From assembly GCF_027942865.1 (NCBI RefSeq), contig NC_134510.1:21941209-22005208 (forward strand): a DNA stretch of 64,000 nucleotides, given 5' to 3'. The DNA comes from Odontesthes bonariensis (lineage: Eukaryota; Chordata; Actinopteri; Atheriniformes; Atherinopsidae). Within the stretch, counting starts at the first letter, position 1; every line of letters begins with the position of its first letter. The notes under the pieces are model-generated. The model searched no databases and was not told the origin of the DNA. It saw nothing but the letters and a program-made list of their open reading frames with translations. Shown here one piece after another: positions 59,860-64,000 of the stretch. The position numbers and the translations under genes are program-made.

Positions 59860-60110
59860 TACAAAGGGCTAAAATGGCCGTTTTCATTTGGAAAGTGAAA
59901 CCAGGAACTCGCTCAGTGGAGTGTAGACGACAAAGCTGTAGAGCCAGAAAAAGGCCACAAAAAAATGCAATAATTGACTGTTGTAGCTGAGGAAGAAGCC
60001 TCCTGTGTTTTCATTAATCTAGTTTATTTGAGATGATTCCTTTTGACCAGTTCACTGTCCTAACATGGGCTTTGTTTCCCTCTTGACAAACATCCACAAT
60101 TCATAGTCTT

Positions 60111-60143
60111 TGCCGAAACCCAGGATTGAACGAGGGACCTTCT

Positions 60144-60177
<34 letters not shown>

Positions 60178-60183
60178 TTGGGC
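60111..60183 (-). tRNA. tRNA-Phe-like (GAA) copy 81, class C
   Basis: Matches 63. Confidence 0.5.
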
Positions 60184-60435
60184 TACAAAGGGCTAAAATG
60201 GCAGTTTTCATTTGGAAAGTAAAACCAGGAACTCGCTCCGTGGAGTGTAGACGACAAAGCTGGGGAGCCAGATAAAGGCCACAAAATCGCAATAATTGAC
60301 TGTTGTAGCTGAGGAAGAAGCCTCCTGTGTTTTCATCAATCTTGGTTTTTTGAGATGATTCCTTTTGAACAATTCACTTCCCTAACATGGGCTGTTGTTC
60401 CCTCTTGACAAACATCCACAATTCATAGTAGTCTT

Positions 60436-60508
60436 TGCCGAAACACAGGATTGAACCAGGGACCTTCAGATCTTCAGCCTGACGCTCTCCCAACTGAGCT
60501 ACTTGGGC
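60436..60508 (-). tRNA. tRNA-Phe-like (GAA) copy 82, class F
   Basis: Matches 64. Confidence 0.55.
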
Positions 60509-60760
60509 TACAAAAGGCTAAAATGGCAGCTTTCATTTGGAAAGTAAAACCAGGAACTCGCTCCGTGGAGTGTAGACGACAAAGCTGGGGAGCCAGATAA
60601 AGGCCACAAAATCGCAATAATTGACTGTTGTAGCTGAGGAAGAAGCCTCCTGTGTTTTCATCAATCTTGGTTTTTTGAGATGATTCCTTTTGAACAATTC
60701 ACTTCCCTAACATGGGCTGTTGTTCCCTCTTGACAAACATCCACAATTCATAGTAGTCTT

Positions 60761-60793
60761 TGCCGAAACCCAGGATTGAACGAGGGACCTTCT

Positions 60794-60825
<32 letters not shown>

Positions 60826-60833
60826 TTTTCGGC
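60761..60833 (-). tRNA. tRNA-Phe-like (GAA) copy 83, class B
   Basis: Matches 65, including the GACGGTTGTAG spacer change. Confidence 0.5.
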
Positions 60834-61085
60834 TACAAAGGGCTAAAATGGCAGCTTTCATTTTGAAACTAAAACCAGGAACTCGCTCCGTGGAGCGTAG
60901 ACGACAAAGCTGGGGAGCCAGATAAAGGCCAGAAAATCGCAATAATTGACGGTTGTAGCTGAGGAAGAAGCCTCCTGTGTTTTCATTAATCTTGGTTTTT
61001 TGAGATGATTCCTTTTGACCAGTTCACTTTACTAACATGGACTGTGTTTCCCTCTTGACAAACATCCACAATTCATAGTAGTCTT

Positions 61086-61118
61086 TGCTGAAACCTGGGA
61101 TTGAACCAGGGACCTTCT

Positions 61119-61152
<34 letters not shown>

Positions 61153-61158
61153 TTGGGC
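61086..61158 (-). tRNA. tRNA-Phe-like (GAA) copy 84, class D2
   Basis: Matches 66. Confidence 0.55.
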
Positions 61159-61409
61159 TACAAAGGGCTAAAATGGCCGTTTTCATTTGGAAAGTGAAAC
61201 CAGGAACTCGCTCCGTGGAGTGTAGACGACAAAGCTGTAGAGCCAGAAAAAGGCCACAAAAAAATGCAATAATTGACTGTTGTAGCTGAGGAAGAAGCCT
61301 CCTGTGTTTTCATTAATCTAGTTTATTTGAGATGATTCCTTTTGACCAGTTCACTGTTCTAACATGGGCTTTGTTTCCCTCTTGACAAACATCCACAATT
61401 CATAGTCTT

Positions 61410-61442
61410 TGCCGAAACCCAGGATTGAACGAGGGACCTTCT

Positions 61443-61476
<34 letters not shown>

Positions 61477-61482
61477 TTGGGC
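61410..61482 (-). tRNA. tRNA-Phe-like (GAA) copy 85, class C
   Basis: Matches 67. Confidence 0.5.
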
Positions 61483-61737
61483 TACAAAGGACTAAAATGG
61501 CAGTTTTCATTTGGAAAGTAAAACCAGGAACTCGCTCCGTGGAGTGTAGACGACAAAGCTGGGGAGCCAGATAAAGGCCACAAAAAAAATGCAATAACTG
61601 ACTGTTGTAGCTGAGGAAGAAGCCTCCTGTGTTTTCATCAATCTTGGTTTTTTGAGATGATTCCTTTTGAACAATTCACTTCCCTAACATGGGCTGTTGT
61701 TCCCTCTTGACAAACATCCACAATTCATAGTAGTCTT

Positions 61738-61770
61738 TGCCGAAACCCAGGATTGAACGAGGGACCTTCT

Positions 61771-61802
<32 letters not shown>

Positions 61803-61810
61803 TTTTCGGC
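61738..61810 (-). tRNA. tRNA-Phe-like (GAA) copy 86, class B
   Basis: Corresponds to 68 but with TCAGA in the anticodon stem; its unit carries the GTAGATTAGG variant. Confidence 0.5.
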
Positions 61811-62062
61811 TACAAAGGGCTAAAATGGCAGCTTTCATTTTGAAACTAAAACCAGGAACTCGCTCCGTGGAGCGTAGACGACAAAGCTGTGGAGCCAGAT
61901 AAAGGCCACAAAATCGCAATAATTGACTGTTGTAGATTAGGAAGAAGCCTCCTGTGTTTTCATTAATCTTGGTTTTTTGAGATGATTCCTTTTGACCAGT
62001 TCACTTTACTAACATGGACTTTGTTTCCCTCTTGACAAACATCCACAATTCATAGTAGTCTT

Positions 62063-62135
62063 TGCCGAAACACGGAATTGAACCAGGGACCTTCAGATCT
62101 TCAGTCTGATGCTCTCCCAACTGAGCTTTTTCGGC
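62063..62135 (-). tRNA. tRNA-Phe-like (GAA) copy 87, class E
   Basis: Matches 69. Confidence 0.65.
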
Positions 62136-62387
62136 TACAAAGGGCTAAAATGGCCGTTTTCATTTGGAAAGTAAAACCAGGAACTCGCTCCGTGGAGCGT
62201 AGACGACAAAGCTGTGGAGCCAGATAAAGGCCACAAAATCGCAATAATTGACTGTTGTAGCTGAGGAAGAAGCCTCCTGTGTTTTCATTAATCTAGGTTT
62301 TTCGATATGATTCCTTTTTGCCAGTTCAATTTCCTAACATGGTTTGTGTTCCCCTCTAGAAAAACATCCACAATTCATAGTAGTCTT

Positions 62388-62460
62388 TTCTAAAAGCTGG
62401 GATTGAACCAGAGACCTTCAGATCTTCAGTCTGACGCTCCCCCAACTGAGCTATTTTGGC
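62388..62460 (-). tRNA. tRNA-Phe-like (GAA) copy 88, class H
   Basis: 3' half as copy 70, 5' half GCCAAAA with an unchanged D loop; the 18-unit repeat ends inside it. T5 run about 23 nt downstream. Confidence 0.45.
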
Positions 62461-62715
62461 TACAAAGGGTTAAAATGGCAGCTTTCATTTGGAAAGTGAA
62501 ACCAGGAACTCGCTCCGTGGAGTGTAGACGACAAAGCTGGGGAGCCAGATAAAGGCCACAAAAAAAATGCAATAACTGACTGTTGTAGCTGAGGAAGAAG
62601 CCTCCTGTGTTTTCATCAATCTTGGTTTTTTGAGATGATTCCTTTTGAACAATTCACTTCCCTAACATGGGCTGTTGTTCCCTCTTGACAAACATCCACA
62701 ATTCATAGTAGTCTT

Positions 62716-62748
62716 TGCCGAAACCCAGGATTGAACGAGGGACCTTCT

Positions 62749-62780
<32 letters not shown>

Positions 62781-62788
62781 TTTTCGGC
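62716..62788 (-). tRNA. tRNA-Phe-like (GAA) copy 89, class B
   Basis: Duplicate of copy 86 at 978 bp. Confidence 0.5.
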
Positions 62789-63040
62789 TACAAAGGGCTA
62801 AAATGGCAGCTTTCATTTTGAAACTAAAACCAGGAACTCGCTCCGTGGAGCGTAGACGACAAAGCTGTGGAGCCAGATAAAGGCCACAAAATCGCAATAA
62901 TTGACTGTTGTAGATTAGGAAGAAGCCTCCTGTGTTTTCATCAATCTTGGTTTTTTGAGATGATTCCTTTTGAACAATTCACTTCCCTAACATGGGCTGT
63001 TGTTCCCTCTTGACAAACATCCACAATTCATAGTAGTCTT

Positions 63041-63073
63041 TGCCGAAACCCAGGATTGAACGAGGGACCTTCG

Positions 63074-63105
<32 letters not shown>

Positions 63106-63113
63106 TTTTCGGC
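63041..63113 (-). tRNA. tRNA-Phe-like (GAA) copy 90, class B variant
   Basis: Shares the TCCGA anticodon-stem strand with copy 68. Confidence 0.5.
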
Positions 63114-63365
63114 TACAAAGGGCTAAAATGGCAGCTTTCATTTTGAAACTAAAACCAGGAACTCGCTCCGTGGAGCGTAGACGACAAAGCTGTGGAGCCA
63201 GATAAAGGCCACAAAATCGCAATAATTGACTGTTGTAGCTGAGGAAGAAGCCTCCTGTGTTTTCATTAATCTTGGTTTTTTGAGATGATTCCTTTTGACC
63301 AGTTCACTTTACTAACATGGACTGTGTTTCCCTCTTGACAAACATCCACAATTCATAGTAGTCTT

Positions 63366-63438
63366 TGCCGAAACACGGAATTGAACCAGGGACCTTCAGA
63401 TCTTCAGTCTGATGCTCTCCCAACTGAGCTTTTTCGGC
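63366..63438 (-). tRNA. tRNA-Phe-like (GAA) copy 91, class E
   Basis: Same body as copies 69 and 87. Confidence 0.65.
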
Positions 63439-63690
63439 TACAAAGGGCTAAAATGGCCGTTTTCATTTGGAAAGTAAAACCAGGAACTCGCTCCGTGGAG
63501 CGTAGACGACAAAGCTGTGGAGCCAGATAAAGGCCACAAAATCGCAATAATTGACTGTTGTAGCTGAGGAAGAAGCCTCCTGTGTTTTCATTAATCTAGG
63601 TTTTTCGATATGATTCCTTTTTGCCAGTTCAATTTCCTAACATGGTTTGTGTTCCCCTCTAGAAAAACATCCACAATTCATAGTAGTCTT

Positions 63691-63715
63691 TTCTAAAAGC
63701 TGGGATTGAACCAGA

Positions 63716-63757
<42 letters not shown>

Positions 63758-63763
63758 TTTGGC
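63691..63763 (-). tRNA. tRNA-Phe-like (GAA) copy 92, class H
   Basis: Last complete copy in the window; T5 run about 23 nt downstream. A further unit starts after it and is cut by the window end. Confidence 0.45.
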
Positions 63764-64000
63764 TACAAAGGGTTAAAATGGCAGCTTTCATTTGGAAAGT
63801 GAAACCAGGAACTCGCTCCGTGGAGTGTAGACGACAAAGCTGTAGAGCCAGATAAAGGCCACAAAAAAATGCAATAATTGACTGTTGTAGCTGAGGAAGA
63901 AGCCTCCTGTGTTTTCATTAATCTAGTTTATTTTTGATGATTCCTTTTGACCAGTTCACTGTCCTAACATGGGCTTTGTTTCCCTCTTGACAAACATCCA

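Larger units (their letters stand above)
56570..62427. repeat. 18-unit higher-order repeat, copy 2 (5,858 bp)
   Basis: Matches 50712-56569 unit by unit at an offset of 5,858 bp and breaks inside unit 88, whose 5' half switches to another class. Confidence 0.8.
61738..63763. repeat. 3-unit terminal duplications (about 978 bp)
   Basis: Units 86-88 are partly repeated as units 89-92. A private spacer variant (GTAGATTAGG instead of GTAGCTGAGG) appears at about 61932 and again 978 bp later. Confidence 0.75.
34000..64000 (-). repeat. tandem array of about 325-bp units, each with one tRNA-Phe-like sequence (92 copies), open at the right edge
   Basis: Head-to-tail units repeat with mean spacing 325.4 bp from the first tRNA-like copy (34076) to the last (63691). 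Each unit has a 72-73-nt tRNA-Phe-like body on the minus strand and a conserved spacer of about 252 bp. A box (TAGCTCAGTTGG) and B box (GGTTCAATCC) are present in many copies. Classes used below: A, T loop one base short; B, GCCGAAA 5' end, A at position 8, T-stem mismatch and A-A in the anticodon stem; C, like B but with U8 kept and a 5' end GCCCAAA or GCCAAAA; D, paired or near-paired T arm with GCCCAAA/TTTCAGC acceptor (two mismatches), D1 paired and D2 mismatched in the anticodon stem, D3 with one T-stem mismatch; E, fully paired GCCGAAA/TTTCGGC acceptor, A at position 8, one T-stem mismatch; F, GCCCAAG 5' end; G, anticodon UAA; H, 3' end TTTTAGA. Open frames of 62-101 codons recurring here are chance products of the repeat. 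Confidence 0.95.

Noticed and set aside
35300-61289. Recurring 62-101-codon open frames with near-identical products
   Set aside because: They run antisense to the tRNA-like bodies through every unit, and their sharing follows from the tandem repeat; no domain or start context supports coding.
34000-64000. tRNA-derived SINE family
   Set aside because: Units are strictly head-to-tail with a fixed period and no A-rich tails or target duplications, so retroposition is not the explanation.
34000-64000. CRISPR-like regular repeat
   Set aside because: Eukaryotic context, 325-bp units and no unique spacers.

Overview
The window is vertebrate, almost certainly teleost fish, nuclear DNA. It has small spliced exons with GT/AG borders, Tc1 and hAT elements of fish type, and gene neighbours matching human 7p14-p15 (CHN2, FKBP14, PLEKHA8). 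All products were assigned by reading exon translations against remembered family sequences; no search was run.

Left half (1-31,200) holds three host genes. plekha8 (FAPP2, minus strand) enters from the left edge; its PH-domain end is present and its GLTP domain lies outside. fkbp14 (plus strand) is complete in four exons and starts head-to-head with plekha8 across about 480 bp. chn2 (beta-chimaerin, minus strand) is tail-to-tail with fkbp14 and fills 8,551-30,835. All 13 coding exons of the long SH2-C1-RhoGAP form can be followed (465 codons). A second, internal start for the short beta1 form (335 codons) lies at 14,062 and has a TATA box upstream. A deleted Tc1-like transposon sits in the first chn2 intron.

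Middle (31,200-34,000) is a gene-free strip of DNA-transposon remains: a MITE-like element with a long internal palindrome, a 704-bp non-autonomous hAT with an exact 8-bp target duplication, and the right end of a Tigger-like element.

Right half (34,000 to the window end) is one uninterrupted head-to-tail array with a period near 325 bp. Each unit carries one tRNA-Phe-like sequence on the minus strand, and I count 92. Seven of them carry a UAA anticodon on the same body. The units are arranged in higher-order blocks: a 15-unit, 4,882-bp repeat, then an 18-unit, 5,858-bp repeat, then 3-unit repeats, with very few differences between blocks. No copy I read folds without at least one mismatch or altered invariant base, and most lack a nearby Pol III terminator. 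The array therefore looks like a tRNA gene cluster turned into a satellite, or a satellite made from a tRNA gene. It is the most unusual feature of the window.
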